DNA of 64,000 nt, taken from assembly GCA_963713815.1 (NCBI GenBank), contig CAVQNH010000026.1, positions 124,001 through 188,000 on the forward strand. The letters are read 5' to 3'. The first letter of the stretch is position 1, and every line of letters begins with the position of its first letter. The position numbers were made by a program, and so were the translations under genes. The notes below the pieces were generated by a model. The model ran no database searches. It saw nothing but the letters and a program-made list of their open reading frames with translations, and had not been told where the DNA came from. This DNA comes from RYN-230 sp963713815. Its GTDB lineage: Bacteria; Actinomycetota; Actinomycetes; Streptosporangiales; Streptosporangiaceae. This document shows positions 42,960 to 52,050 of this stretch, piece by piece.

Positions 42960-43499
42960 GTGCCATTGTTCTCTTTCGAGGGCCTCGCGCCCACCGTGAG
43001 CCCTGAGGCCTGGATCGCACCGACTGCCACCCTGGTGGGCGACGTGCACGTCGAGGCGGGGGCATCCATCTGGTACGGGGCCGTGCTCCGGGCTGATTTC
43101 GGGCCGATCCTGGTGCGGCGGGGCGCCAACGTCCAGGACGGCTCGGTCCTGCACGGCGGCCCTGATCCGGTCACCGAGGTCGGCGAGGGGGCCACCATCG
43201 GGCACCTGTGCGTGGTGCACGGCGCCGTGGTGCACGCGGAGGCGCTGATCGGCAACGGGGCCACCGTGCTCGACGGGGCCGTCGTGGGACCGCGCGCCCT
43301 GGTCGCGGCGGGCGCCACGGTGCCGCCCAGGATGGAGATCCCCGGGGGGATGCTCGCCGTCGGCGTGCCGGCCCGGGTGGCCGGGCCGGTCACCGGGGGC
43401 GCGGGGGAGTGGGTGGCGGGCAATCCCCGCATCTACCGCGAACTCGCGCGGCGGCACGCCGCGAGTGTGCTGCCCGTCCCCGAGGACGGCCGGGCGTAG
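42960..43499 (+). CDS. Gamma-carbonic anhydrase-like hexapeptide-repeat protein
   Basis: 179 residues from GTG 42960. Left-handed beta-helix repeats run throughout: TATLVGDVHVEAGASIWYGA, VLRADFGPILVRRGANVQDG, and the metal-site segment GATIGHLCVVHGAVVHAEAL with its His residues, then MLAVGVPARVAGPV. This fits the YrdA/PaaY/CaiE gamma-CA group, a homotrimeric zinc or iron protein of the cytoplasm, often carbonic anhydrase or CoA-pathway thioesterase. An in-frame extension upstream to 42834 is low-complexity and rejected. Confidence 0.87.
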   Translation: MPLFSFEGLAPTVSPEAWIAPTATLVGDVHVEAGASIWYGAVLRADFGPILVRRGANVQDGSVLHGGPDPVTEVGEGATIGHLCVVHGAVVHAEALIGNGATVLDGAVVGPRALVAAGATVPPRMEIPGGMLAVGVPARVAGPVTGGAGEWVAGNPRIYRELARRHAASVLPVPEDGRA

Positions 43500-43547
43500 G
43501 GCACCCGGGCGCCTGGGGCCAGCGTCACGTCGCGCGGCCGGCCAGCG

Positions 43548-44318
43548 TCACAGCTGCGTGGAACGGGCCCAGCCGCGGGTGATCCGCCAGGCCCCCAGGG
43601 CCGTGGTGACAGCGGCCACCGCGACGAGGACGGCCATGGCCCGCAGCGCCGGGCCGGCCTGGCCCGCCACGGCCGCGCGGAGGGCGGACATGGCCCAGTA
43701 ACCCGGGGAGACCGGCGCGGCGGCCTGGGCCCACCGGGGCAGTACGGACAACGGGACGAGCGCGCCCCCGAGCGCGCTGAGCAGCACGCCGCCGATGTCG
43801 TAGGCCATGTTGAGCTCACTCTGGCTGCGCAGCGTGGCGCCCAGCGCCGTGCCGATGCCGAGCAGGGCCAGCGCCCACGAGAGGACGGCGGCGGCCAGCA
43901 GGATCGGGTCGGCGATGCGGAGGCCGAACGCGACGACGCCGAACAGCAGCACCTCAGCCTGCTGCACGGCCAGCATGCCGAAGCCGGGCAGCGCCTTGGT
44001 GGCGAGCAGTTCGCCGCTCCGCGCCGGGGTGGCCCGGAGCCGGTCCCAGGTCCGCCAGGTCCGCTCGGTCAGGATGGCGGTGCCGACCACGGAGAGGGCC
44101 AGCAGGGAAAACATCACCAGCATGCCGGTGACCACCTGGACGGTGCCCGCCTGCACGCCGCGGCGGGCCAGCGCCGACAGGTAGAGGGGCCGCAGGAGCA
44201 CGATCATGACCAGGGGCATGATGAGCCGGCTCAGCACCGGCCCGGGCTCGCGCAGCATGAGGGCTGCGTTGTGCCGGCTCAGTGCGGCCAGCCGGACAGC
44301 GGTGCCGGACGGTGCCAT
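43548..44318 (-). CDS. ABC-2-type exporter permease
   Basis: 256 residues, ATG 44318 with GGGAGGACCG upstream. Six helices in the DrrB/ABC-2 pattern: SRLIMPLVMIVLLRPLYLSA, VVTGMLVMFSLLALSVVGTA, then EVLLFGVVAFGLRIADPILL and the conserved GGALVPLSVLPRWAQAAAPV. It pairs with the ATPase 64 bp upstream, under the TetR gene divergent from them. Most such pairs are drug or lipid exporters. Confidence 0.9.
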   Translation of the reverse strand: MAPSGTAVRLAALSRHNAALMLREPGPVLSRLIMPLVMIVLLRPLYLSALARRGVQAGTVQVVTGMLVMFSLLALSVVGTAILTERTWRTWDRLRATPARSGELLATKALPGFGMLAVQQAEVLLFGVVAFGLRIADPILLAAAVLSWALALLGIGTALGATLRSQSELNMAYDIGGVLLSALGGALVPLSVLPRWAQAAAPVSPGYWAMSALRAAVAGQAGPALRAMAVLVAVAAVTTALGAWRITRGWARSTQL

Positions 44319-44382
44319 CGGTCCTCCCGGGAGGCAGAGGGGTGATCGGACGCTGAGGGTGTCGTGACCGCAGTTCCCCTGG

Positions 44383-45333
44383 TCAGCCGGGGAGCGCGGC
44401 CGAGGCGGGCGCGGAGTCCCGGATGAGCGCGGCGTAGAGGTCGTCCAGCCCCGGGCGGCTGACGTCGATGGAGACCGGTGCCGCGCCGGCGGCAAGCAGC
44501 CGGGCCAGGGTGGCCGGCGGGTCGGAGGTGGCGACCCGCAGTTCGTCGCCCGCGACCCCGCAGACCTGCCCGTAACTGCGCAGCTGGCCCGGCACCGGCC
44601 CGTCGAAGCGGACGTTCACCGTGCCCGCCAGGCCGGAGAGCAGTGCCGCCTGGCCGCCGCGCGCGATGATCCTTCCCGCCCGCGCGACCGCCAGGGTGGC
44701 GCCGAGTTCCTCCAGTTCCGGGAGGTAGTGGGTGGTGTAGACGACCGCGGCGCCTGCGGCCGCGCGCTCCGCGACCACGGCCAGCAGCGCCTGGCGGGTC
44801 TGCGGGTCGGCGCCCGCGGTGGGCTCGTCGAGCAGCAGGACCGGCGTCTCCGCGATCAGCGCGGTGGCCGCCTGGCTGCGCTTGCGCTGCCCGCCGGAGA
44901 GCAGTCCCGCCGGGCGGCCGAGCACGTCCGTCAGGCACAGTTGCTCGGCGACGCTGTTCACCGCCCGGCGCAGCGCAGCCCGGCGCAGCCCGGCGAGGGC
45001 CCCGAACAGCCGCAGGTGCTCACCGACGGTCAGCCGGGGATAGAGCGCGGTCTCCTGGGGGCAGACGCCCAGCCGGGCCCGGGCCTGGCGGGGATGCGCG
45101 AGCGCATCGATTCCGGCCACGCTGACCCGCCCCGCGTCCGGGCGGGCCAGGCCGGACACTGTCTCGACGAACGTGCTCTTGCCCGCGCCGTTATGGCCGA
45201 CCAGGCCGGCGATCTCGCCGGGGGAGACGGACAGCCCGAAACCGTCCAGGGCAACGCTTCGCCCGTACGCTCGCTTCACCAGCCCCCCGGCGACCAGGCC
45301 AGCCGTGGGGCCACCATCCTGCATCCTGGACAT
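44383..45333 (-). CDS. ABC exporter ATP-binding protein (DrrA-like)
   Basis: 316 residues. Walker A is GLVGHNGAGKSTFVETV, signature LLSGGQRKRSQAATALIAET, Walker B VLLLDEPTAGADP, switch VVYTTHYLPELEELG. The C-terminal ~80 residues form the DrrA-type extension that contacts the permease. ATG 45333 is chosen over upstream frame because the operator lies just beyond it. It shares a 52-bp divergent promoter with the TetR gene. Confidence 0.9.
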   Translation of the reverse strand: MSRMQDGGPTAGLVAGGLVKRAYGRSVALDGFGLSVSPGEIAGLVGHNGAGKSTFVETVSGLARPDAGRVSVAGIDALAHPRQARARLGVCPQETALYPRLTVGEHLRLFGALAGLRRAALRRAVNSVAEQLCLTDVLGRPAGLLSGGQRKRSQAATALIAETPVLLLDEPTAGADPQTRQALLAVVAERAAAGAAVVYTTHYLPELEELGATLAVARAGRIIARGGQAALLSGLAGTVNVRFDGPVPGQLRSYGQVCGVAGDELRVATSDPPATLARLLAAGAAPVSIDVSRPGLDDLYAALIRDSAPASAALPG

Positions 45334-45353
45334 CGCACCGCCGCCCGCTAGTG

Positions 45354-45383
45354 ATCTACACCGTATATATCTACACTGTATAT
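45354..45383. promoter_or_regulatory. Tandem 15-bp operator in divergent promoter
   Basis: ATCTACACCGTATAT (45354-45368) is followed at once by ATCTACACTGTATAT (45369-45383). The second contains the 9-bp palindrome TACACTGTA. TACACT at 45372-45377 could be the -10 of the TetR promoter, which would put the transcript start at or near the ATG (45386): a leaderless message. Both divergent promoters would be covered by the operator. Confidence 0.65.
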
Positions 45384-45385
45384 CC

Positions 45386-46057
45386 ATGGCTGACCGGCGG
45401 CAAGAAATCCTGGACGCAGCGCTGGCGCTGGCCGATGAGGACGGCCTGGACGCGGTGTCGATGCGGGCGGTGGCCCAGCGGGTCGGGGTGACCGCGATGG
45501 CCCTGTACCCGCACTTCAGCAGCAAGGACGCGCTCCTGGACGGGCTCGTCGGCCGCATCCTGGCCGACCTGGCGCTGCCCGATCCGGCCGGGCCGTGGCC
45601 AGAGCGGCTGAGCGGCCTGGCTCACGCCGTCCGTGAGCTGGCGCGCCGGCATCCTGCGGTGGTGCCGCTGCTGTTCTCGCGCCCGGCGGTGACTCCCGAC
45701 GCGGTCCGGGTAGTCGATGCGATCTACCAGGCCCTGCTGGACGCCGGTGTCCCGCCTGGCCAGGTCGCGCGGCTGGAACGGATGCTCAGCACGTTCGTGC
45801 TGGGCTACGCGGTCTCTGAAGTCGGCGGCCGGTTCGCCGCCGGGACCCTGGGGACCAGGGAAAGACGGGCCCAGCTGCCCGGTGCGGAGTTGCCTGCGCA
45901 TCAGGAACTGGGAACCTGGCTGGACGCGCCGTGGTCCTGGGAAGCCGAGTTCGACGCGGACCTGGCCGACCTGACTCAGCTGATCCTGCGTATGGCCGCC
46001 CCCGGGGAGGAGGCCGGGCCCCCGGCCCCGGGGGGCGGCCCGCAGGCTCAGGCCTGA
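45386..46057 (+). CDS. TetR-family regulator of the ABC exporter
   Basis: 223 residues. HTH: RRQEILDAALALADEDGLDA, MRAVAQRVGVTAMALYPHFS (residues ~4-45). The C-terminal domain has LGTWLDAPWSWEAEFDADLA near the end, as in TetR_C regulators of drug exporters. It is divergent from the exporter, with a tandem operator only 3 bp before its start. It should repress itself and the exporter until a ligand binds. Confidence 0.9.
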   Translation: MADRRQEILDAALALADEDGLDAVSMRAVAQRVGVTAMALYPHFSSKDALLDGLVGRILADLALPDPAGPWPERLSGLAHAVRELARRHPAVVPLLFSRPAVTPDAVRVVDAIYQALLDAGVPPGQVARLERMLSTFVLGYAVSEVGGRFAAGTLGTRERRAQLPGAELPAHQELGTWLDAPWSWEAEFDADLADLTQLILRMAAPGEEAGPPAPGGGPQAQA

Positions 46058-46176
46058 GCCAGGATCTGGCCCGGGCCCGTCAATCCGCTGCTCCGCCGCC
46101 TACCAGTGACGCTGCACGGGGACGGCCATGCCGTCGTCGTCCGCGGACCGGGTCTTGCGGACGATCGTGAGCCCGT

Positions 46177-46383
46177 CTACCGCCGCGGCCGGGCCGTGGC
46201 CGGCACGAAGTCGCTGATCGGCTGCCCGGCCGGGGTGGCCTGCTTGGCGCGGTAGTGGGACCGGGCCTCGCGGTGGTCAGGCGCGGCGTGCCGGTGCCGC
46301 ACGGTCATCCAGAGCGGGATACCGACGATGGCCAGCACGATCAGCAGGGCGATGGGCCAGATGGCAATGATGACGCCGGTCAT
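46177..46383 (-). CDS. Small single-pass membrane protein
   Basis: 68 residues: one helix (VIIAIWPIALLIVLAIVGIP) and a charged tail (ARSHYRAKQATPAGQPISDF). The expected ribosome-binding site (GGAACC) is weak. In a shifted frame the sequence continues as VDGLTIVRKTRSADDDG with a TAG at 46100, so the C-terminus may be longer if a base is missing. No family is recognised. Confidence 0.6.
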   Translation of the reverse strand: MTGVIIAIWPIALLIVLAIVGIPLWMTVRHRHAAPDHREARSHYRAKQATPAGQPISDFVPATARPRR

Positions 46384-46468
46384 GGTTCCACCTCACTTCC
46401 TGAGCCGGCCGCAGCCCGGCCTTGGCTGGGTACTGCTAACCCTGCCCCCTCGAGCCTGGATAAACGTG

Positions 46469-46837
46469 CTATCCGCGGTCCCAGGGAGGGTCCTCGCCCA
46501 TTTTCTTGTAGTACTTGGCGAGATGGCTCTTTACCCGGTCTATGTCTTGTTTGGGCAGGTCAACCCCACCCCGGGAGCCCTGCATCACGTTTCCCGCGGC
46601 CATGATGCCCCGGGGGACCGCGTAGACCTTCCCCTGGATGACGTCCGCGATCAGCAGCTTGTACGCGGTGAAATTGTCCTTGTTCTCACTGTCGTACCAG
46701 ACGTGCGCATCCCGGTATTTCGCGTTGGGCTCGTCCTCGGCGCCGGCCCACGCCCGGATCCGCTTCTCCGCCGCGCCGCCGTCCCATTCCCGGTCGCGAT
46801 CGGCCAGCGGGTAATCCTGGAAGGCTGACACAGCCAT
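46469..46837 (-). CDS. Stand-alone phage prohead-protease-associated-like domain
   Basis: 122 residues, ATG 46837 after GGAAAGGAGACGCC. WDGGAAEKRIRAWAGAED, YRDAHVWYDSENKDNFTAYK, LLIADVIQGKVYAVPRGIMA and VDLPKQDIDRVKSHLAKYYK resemble the domain usually found at the start of HK97-type phage prohead proteases or beside them (XkdF/DUF2213-like). No terminase, portal or capsid genes are near, so this is a domesticated chromosomal copy of unknown role. I recognise the pattern, not the family name, with certainty. Confidence 0.65.
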   Translation of the reverse strand: MAVSAFQDYPLADRDREWDGGAAEKRIRAWAGAEDEPNAKYRDAHVWYDSENKDNFTAYKLLIADVIQGKVYAVPRGIMAAGNVMQGSRGGVDLPKQDIDRVKSHLAKYYKKMGEDPPWDRG

Positions 46838-46948
46838 GGCGTCTCCTTTCCTCGCTGTCACTAAGCGTGCCTGCCCTTAGCTGCCCGGCACAGCCTGGAT
46901 AAACGGCCCGGCTGGGCCGCCGGGGGAAGAGGCCAGCCGGACCCGGGC

Positions 46949-47689
46949 TCAGCGGGCCGGGATGAGCTGTGCGGCGAGGTCGGCCAGGTCCGTGGCGTGC
47001 ACATCGAACTGGTCCTCCGGCGCCGGGATGCCCTCGCCACGCCGGGCGATGTAGCCGGTGCGCAGTCCGTGCCCGGCCGCGGCCCGCAGGTCCCAGGGAT
47101 GAGCGGCGATCATCATGGTGTGCCCGGGGTCCAGGCCGAGCAGATCCAGCGCCATCCGGTAGACGGCCGGATCGGGCTTGTAGCCCTGAGTCAGTTCCGC
47201 GGACAGGACGCCGTGCCAGGCCAGGCCGCCTGCTGCCGACATGGACGCCAGCTGGGCCAGGCTGGCGTTGGACAGGGCGACCACGGTGAAGTGCCCGGCC
47301 AGGGCGCGCAGGCCCCGGGCCGAATCCGGCCAGGGCCGGAGCCGGTGGCCGATCAGGGCCAGGCCGTCCAGCAGGGCCTGGTCGCTGGCCAGGGCCGGCG
47401 AGAGTCCATCCTGCGCCGCGGTGCGCAGCGCCTCCCGGAGTGCGTCCCGCCGCAGCGCGTCGTTGGATCGCCACGGTGCCTCACCCGCGGCGATCTGGCC
47501 GGTCAGGGCTTCGACCCGGTGGGCCCATTCCGCCGCGACCCGGCCTGGCCACGGTGGCCCGGCCCCCGCCGCGGCCAGCGCCCGGGCCGTCTCGGCGGCG
47601 ACCGACCCCGCCTCATCGACGACGGTGCCGAGCACGTCAAACACCAGGGTGCCTACGTCGGCCCGGGGCCGGGCGCCGGTGGTGCTCAT
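46949..47689 (-). CDS. HAD-superfamily hydrolase (haloacid dehalogenase type II-like)
   Basis: 246 residues. The nucleophile motif is LVFDVLGTVVDE, the second motif VVALSNASLAQLAS, the Lys is in TQGYKPDPAVYRMAL and the acidic motif near MIAAHPWDLRAAAGHGLRTG. This is the type II 2-haloacid dehalogenase arrangement, though phosphatase activity is equally possible. Its stop is 2 bp from the GNAT stop region (GNAT stop at 47692 lies just before its start), so the two genes form a tight operon on the minus strand. Confidence 0.85.
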   Translation of the reverse strand: MSTTGARPRADVGTLVFDVLGTVVDEAGSVAAETARALAAAGAGPPWPGRVAAEWAHRVEALTGQIAAGEAPWRSNDALRRDALREALRTAAQDGLSPALASDQALLDGLALIGHRLRPWPDSARGLRALAGHFTVVALSNASLAQLASMSAAGGLAWHGVLSAELTQGYKPDPAVYRMALDLLGLDPGHTMMIAAHPWDLRAAAGHGLRTGYIARRGEGIPAPEDQFDVHATDLADLAAQLIPAR

Positions 47690-47691
47690 CG

Positions 47692-48517
47692 TCAGCCTCC
47701 CGGCCGGCCGGGGCCCGCAGGCCGGTGATTCGTCCCCGGCGCCGGATCGCGGCTGCTGCGGGCCGGGGCGACGCGGTAGTGGAAGTCATGGTGGGCGGCG
47801 AAGCCGATGCGGCCGTACAGCGCCCGGGCCGCCGGGTTGTCGTCCTCGACCTGGAGGTAGAGGTAGGCGGCGCCCTGCGCGGCCGCCCGGGCGGCCAGAG
47901 CCGCCGTCACGACGGTGGCCAGCCCGCGGCGCCGGTGCCCCGGGTTGACCTCGATGGCGGTCAGGCCCGCCCAGCCCTCGGCCGCGGCCACCCGGCCGAT
48001 GGCGATCGTCTGGCCGGCGGCCCGGATCGAGGCGAACGCCTGCCAGGGTGCGGACGTGAGTACCGTCCTGGCGATCGGCGGCAGCCCGTGCTGGCCCCGG
48101 TAGTGGTACCGGGCGAGCCAGGCCTCATCCGGCTCGGGGTCCACCCCGACCGGAACGGCCGGGGCGGCTTCCGCGGCGCGGGCCACCTGCCTCGCCGGGG
48201 CGGTCATCACCGTCGCCGTGCCGGGCCGGACACTCCAGCCCTGCTCCGCGAGGTATCGGTCAACCGGGACCGCCTGCGGCCTGGCGCGGATGGGGGATGG
48301 CGATCATGGCGGGCAGGCCGCGGGCCTGGTACCAGTCCCGCACCGCCCCGGCCGCCCGGTCCAGCGGCTGCCCCGGATCGCCGACGGCCAGCGCGCTGTT
48401 CGCCCGTCCGGTGAACCCGCCCGCGGCGCGCAGCAGCCAGTCACCCAGCCGCTCTTCCTCCGGTGCCCGCCAGCCCAGCGCTGCCCGGCGCTCCAGGTCG
48501 GGGATCGTGATGGCCAC
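47692..48517 (-). pseudogene. GNAT N-acetyltransferase, single-base frameshift
   Basis: The N-terminal part (ATG 48517) reads LRAAGGFTGRANSALAVGDP and RDWYQARGLPAMIAIPHPRQ, then stops at 48260 in its own frame. Shifting by one base between ~48255 and 48295 joins it to VDRYLAEQGWSVRPGTATVM and the acetyl-CoA domain: GLTAIEVNPGHRRRGLATVV, YLYLQVEDDNPAARALYGRI and GFAAHHDFHYR. Restored length is ~275 residues. The R-R-x-G-L-A loop binds acetyl-CoA. The acceptor is unknown. Confidence 0.8.
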
Positions 48518-48573
48518 ACGCGCCAGCCTGCCACACGCGGGCCGCCGCCAGTTGGTCCGGTAATGCCGGAATT

Positions 48574-48597
48574 AATAAGAGAGTGGCCTCTCTTATT
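48574..48597. promoter_or_regulatory. AT-rich perfect inverted repeat
   Basis: AATAAGAGAG and CTCTCTTATT are exact reverse complements around TGGC. It lies in the 151-bp divergent gap between the GNAT gene (start 48517) and the beta-helix gene (start about 48669). It is AT-rich in a GC-rich genome and has no T tract, so an operator is more likely than a terminator. Confidence 0.55.
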
Positions 48598-48668
48598 GCA
48601 CAATAAGTAGCCGGCGAGTGTTCTTTACTGCCAACGGGCAGCCGGCCGGCCACGGTATTGTGCGCTGC

Positions 48669-51600
48669 ATGTTAAGCCTCCTGGGTCGGCGTTCCCCCAT
48701 CCGCGCGGCCGGACGGAACAATCCGTTAATCCGTTATGCCGGAAACGGTGTGAGGCTAGATTACTGCCGTGAGCTTGTCCCGCTTGGCCTGGACCAGGTC
48801 CGGGGCCTGGGGCGGGGCCGGTCCCTGGACGCGAGCAGCATCCGGAACATCCTCACCGGTGCCGACAGGCCGCAGCCGCCGCAATTGATCGATCCCCGGG
48901 GGATAGTGATCTGCGGTGTATGGATTCGCGGCGAGCTCGACCTGGAAGGCGTGAGCGCCGCTATCGGGCTGCGGTTTACCGGATGCCGCTTCGAGAAACC
49001 CCTGAACCTGTCCGGCGCGAAGCTGCCGTGGCTTTTCCTGGATACCTGTGTACTGCCTGCGGTCGCGGCGGACCGGGCCCGGATTGACACGCTGAGTATT
49101 CGTGGCTGCGAACTCGACGGGAACCGCGCGGACGCCCTGATCCAGCTGGCCGGCGCCCAGGTGGCCAGCGAACTCAGGCTGGACGGCACCCGCCTGGTCA
49201 ACCGGGCCGGGCCGGCCTCAGCGCGCCCGGCCTGTCCGTGGGTGATGGCGGCACCTGCGTCGGCGTGTTCATGGACGGTCTCGATGCGTACGGCCGCGCG
49301 GCCGGCGAGGCGGCCGTTCAGCTATCCGGCGCCAAGATCAGCGGAAACCTCATGATGCGCGGTGCCCGGCTGGTCAACCGCGGTGGTCCCGCGCTGATCG
49401 CGGACGGTCTCTCCGTCCGCGGGGACCTCATCCTGGCCCGCGACGCCGCCTCGGGCCGGGACTTCTGGGCGTCGGGCAGCGGCTGGCAGGGCACCGTGCT
49501 GCTGCGCGGCGCCACGGTCTGCGGCCAGGTGTCGCTCGAACGCGCGAGGGTCCGGTGCGGTCCCGCGGAGGCCGGTCCCGCTGAGCCGGCCACGCCCGGC
49601 GACGCAGGGCCGGCCGCGGACGGCGCCCCGTGGGCCGGGGACGACCCGCCGCCCCACCGGCGCCGGTCGGCCGGGGCGGTCTGCCTGTCCGGCAGCACCA
49701 TCGCGGGCAACCTGGTGCTCCGGCACGCGCAGCTGGCGGCGGCCACGATGTCCGCGCTGATGGCCGAGAACCTGACGGTCAAGGGCCATGCCGGAGCCTG
49801 CGAGAGCCGTCACGAGGGCCTGACCGCGACCGGTTCGGGGCCGCTGGGCGCGGTCTGCCTGGCCGGGGCATCGGTCACCGGCCAGCTGTCGCTGCGCGGG
49901 GCGACCCTGGTCAACGAGTCGGGGCCGGCCCTGCTGGCCGACCTCATCACGATCGGGGACGGGGCCCGTCTCGATCAGGACTTCAGCGCCGAGGGGGAAG
50001 GCGAGGCCGGTGCCCTCCGCCTCCCCGAGGCGACGATCAGCGGCGATCTGCTGCTCAACGGCGCCCGGCTGAGCAACCACACCGGGCCTGCCCTGCTGGG
50101 CGACGGCCTGACCGTGCACAGCGATCTGGTGCTCAACGCCGATGTCGCGTCGGGCCGGCGGTTCGAGGCGGCCGGTGCGGGCCGCCGGGGGACCCTCCTG
50201 ATCCGCGGGGCCGCGATCAGCGGCCGGCTGTCCCTGGAAGGCGCGCACATCCGCCGGGGGCACGCCCCCGGCAGCCAGCCCGCGCAGCAGGTCCGCGACG
50301 AGATCGAGCAGCACAGCCCGGCCGGGCTGGCCGCGATCACGACCATCCTGCGGGGCTGCGACTGCGAGCCGGCGGGCATGGACGGGTCGGTGGGGGCGGT
50401 CTGCCTGACCAACACGACGGTCGGCAGCCGCCTGGCCATGCGCAACGCGTTCCTGTGCAACGACACCGGTCCCGCGCTGATGGCCGACTACCTGACCGTG
50501 AAGAACGACGCGGCCGGGTGCGAGGAAGCCCGCAACGGGCTCACCGCGATCGGGTCCGGGCCGTCGGGTGCCGTCTGCCTCGCCGCAGCCACCATCAACG
50601 GCCAGCTGTCGCTCAGCGGCTCCACGCTGGCCAATGCGACCGGGCCGGCCCTGGTCGCGGACTTCGCCCAGATCCAGGGGGACACGCTCCTCGATCAGGG
50701 ATTCGTGGCGGTCGGCACCGGCCCGTCCGGCGCGGTGAGCTTCACCGACGCCAGCGTCGGCCGGGAGTTCCGCTGCGCGGGGCGCTTCGTCAGCCCGGCC
50801 CCGGAGCCGCGGGACGGCGCCCAGGATGGTCCCGGCGCCGGCGACACCCCGGCCGTGGCGCTCAACCTGACCCGCACCAGGACCGGCACCCTCCAGCTGG
50901 GTGACCAGCACCACGGGTTCCTGCTCGATGGCCTGCTGGAACTGGACGGCCTCAGCTACACCGGCCTGCCCGGCCTGGGTGACCTGGACCGCGTGGGCCC
51001 GAGGCCGCCTGCCGGCCGGGGGCTCTCCCGGTGGGGCCGGCGGGCTCCGGGTCCGCATGCCGCTCACGTCGCGCAGTGGCTCTGGTGGCTCCGCGCATGC
51101 TCAGCCGAGTACCAGGCCCAGCCGTATGAGGCGCTCGCCGCCGCGTACGGAGGGGCCGGCTACGACGACCTGGCCCGCCGGATCCTCGTCGCCCAGCGGG
51201 ACGACGTGCGCGACCGCGGGTCGCTCAGCCCGGTGCGCAAGCTCGGCCAGTACTGCGCGAAATGGCTGACCGGCTACGGCTACCACTGCTTCTACGCGCT
51301 CTTGTGGCTGGCCGGATTGTTCGCCGTCACAGCGCTGATCGCCGTGTTCTGGCTGGGGCCCGGGAAGTACATCGTGGCGCAGCCGGCGGCCGGGCCAGTG
51401 GTGGCTAGCCCAGTGGTGGCTAGCCCAGTGGTGGCGAGCGCAGTGGTAGCTAGCCCGGTGGTGGCTGGCACAGGGGCCACCGCGCCGGCGTCAGCGAGCC
51501 CGCCGGTGTCGGCCACCCCGTCAGCCACCCTGCCGTCGGCCACCCCGTCAGCCACCCCGCCGCCGGCCACCCCGCCGGCCGCCGCGACTGCGTCCGGGCC

Positions 51601-51934
51601 GGCCAGCCCGCCGGCGTCACCGGCCGCGCCAGCGTCGGCGTCGGCCAGTCCCGGCGCCACCGCCCCGGCCCCTGCTCCGGCCAGGCGGGGCGTCAGCGTC
51701 CTGGCCTCGAGGCAGTGCTCCGATCCGGCCCGGATCGGGTACGCGATCGAGCTCGCCTTTCCCGTGATCAACCTGAACAGCAGCTCGGCGGGCCAGTGCG
51801 GCGTCCCGGCCAGCGGGGCCGCCCCCGGGGTGGTCGTGTTCGGCTGGGTGGCCCGCGCCCTGGCCGCCACCCTGCTCGCCCTCTACGCCCTCGGCCTGAC
51901 CGGGGTCACCCGGAGGCCGCCCGGCGGCGGGTAA
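48669..51934 (+). pseudogene. Giant beta-helix-like repeat membrane protein, one-base deletion
   Basis: About 1,088 residues once one missing C at about 49217 is restored (before it: LDGTRLVNRAGPA; after it: SAPGLSVGDGGTCVGVFMDG). Imperfect ~35-50-residue units recur, of the form LSGAKISGNLMMRGARLVNR or LPEATISGDLLLNGARLSNH, each ending GPALxAD; they suggest a right-handed beta-helix. Near the C-terminus come YQAQPYEALAAAYGGAGYDD, one helix (YALLWLAGLFAVTALIAVFW), a ~110-residue Ala/Pro/Ser/Thr linker, a Cys-containing loop and a last helix (ARALAATLLALYALGLTG). The N-terminal start could be 48669 or GTG 48750. Confidence 0.7.
51395..51469. repeat. 15-bp tandem repeat, five copies
   Basis: Five consecutive 15-bp units from CCAGTGGTGGCTAGC (51395, 51410, 51425, 51440, 51455), the last three diverged by 1-3 bases. 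They encode VVASP-like pentapeptides in the linker of the beta-helix membrane protein. Confidence 0.88.
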
Positions 51935-51995
51935 CCCCCGGGAGCGGGTAACCCCCGGGAGCGGGTAACCCCCGGGAGCGGGGTAACCCCCGGAG
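51929..51995. repeat. 17-bp tandem repeat overlapping the stop codon
   Basis: GGGTAACCCCCGGGAGC is repeated at 51929-51945, 51946-51962 and 51963-51979, with a variant fourth copy to 51995. The stop TAA of the beta-helix gene lies in the first copy. Each copy contains GGGTAACCC, a small palindrome. It lies between the beta-helix gene and RNase Z. Confidence 0.88.
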
Positions 51996-52050
51996 GAGGC
52001 CGGCCGCCCGGGGGAGCCGCGCCGCCCGGCCCGGCGTAAGGTCGGGTCCC

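Noticed and set aside
46469..46837. Prophage
   Set aside because: Only one phage-like domain protein is present, with no integrase, terminase, portal, capsid or tail genes around it.
48574..48597. Rho-independent terminator
   Set aside because: The stem is AT-rich and not followed by a T tract, and it lies in a divergent promoter, so an operator is more likely.
51929..51995. CRISPR array
   Set aside because: The units are directly adjacent with no spacers and no cas genes are present; a minisatellite fits better.
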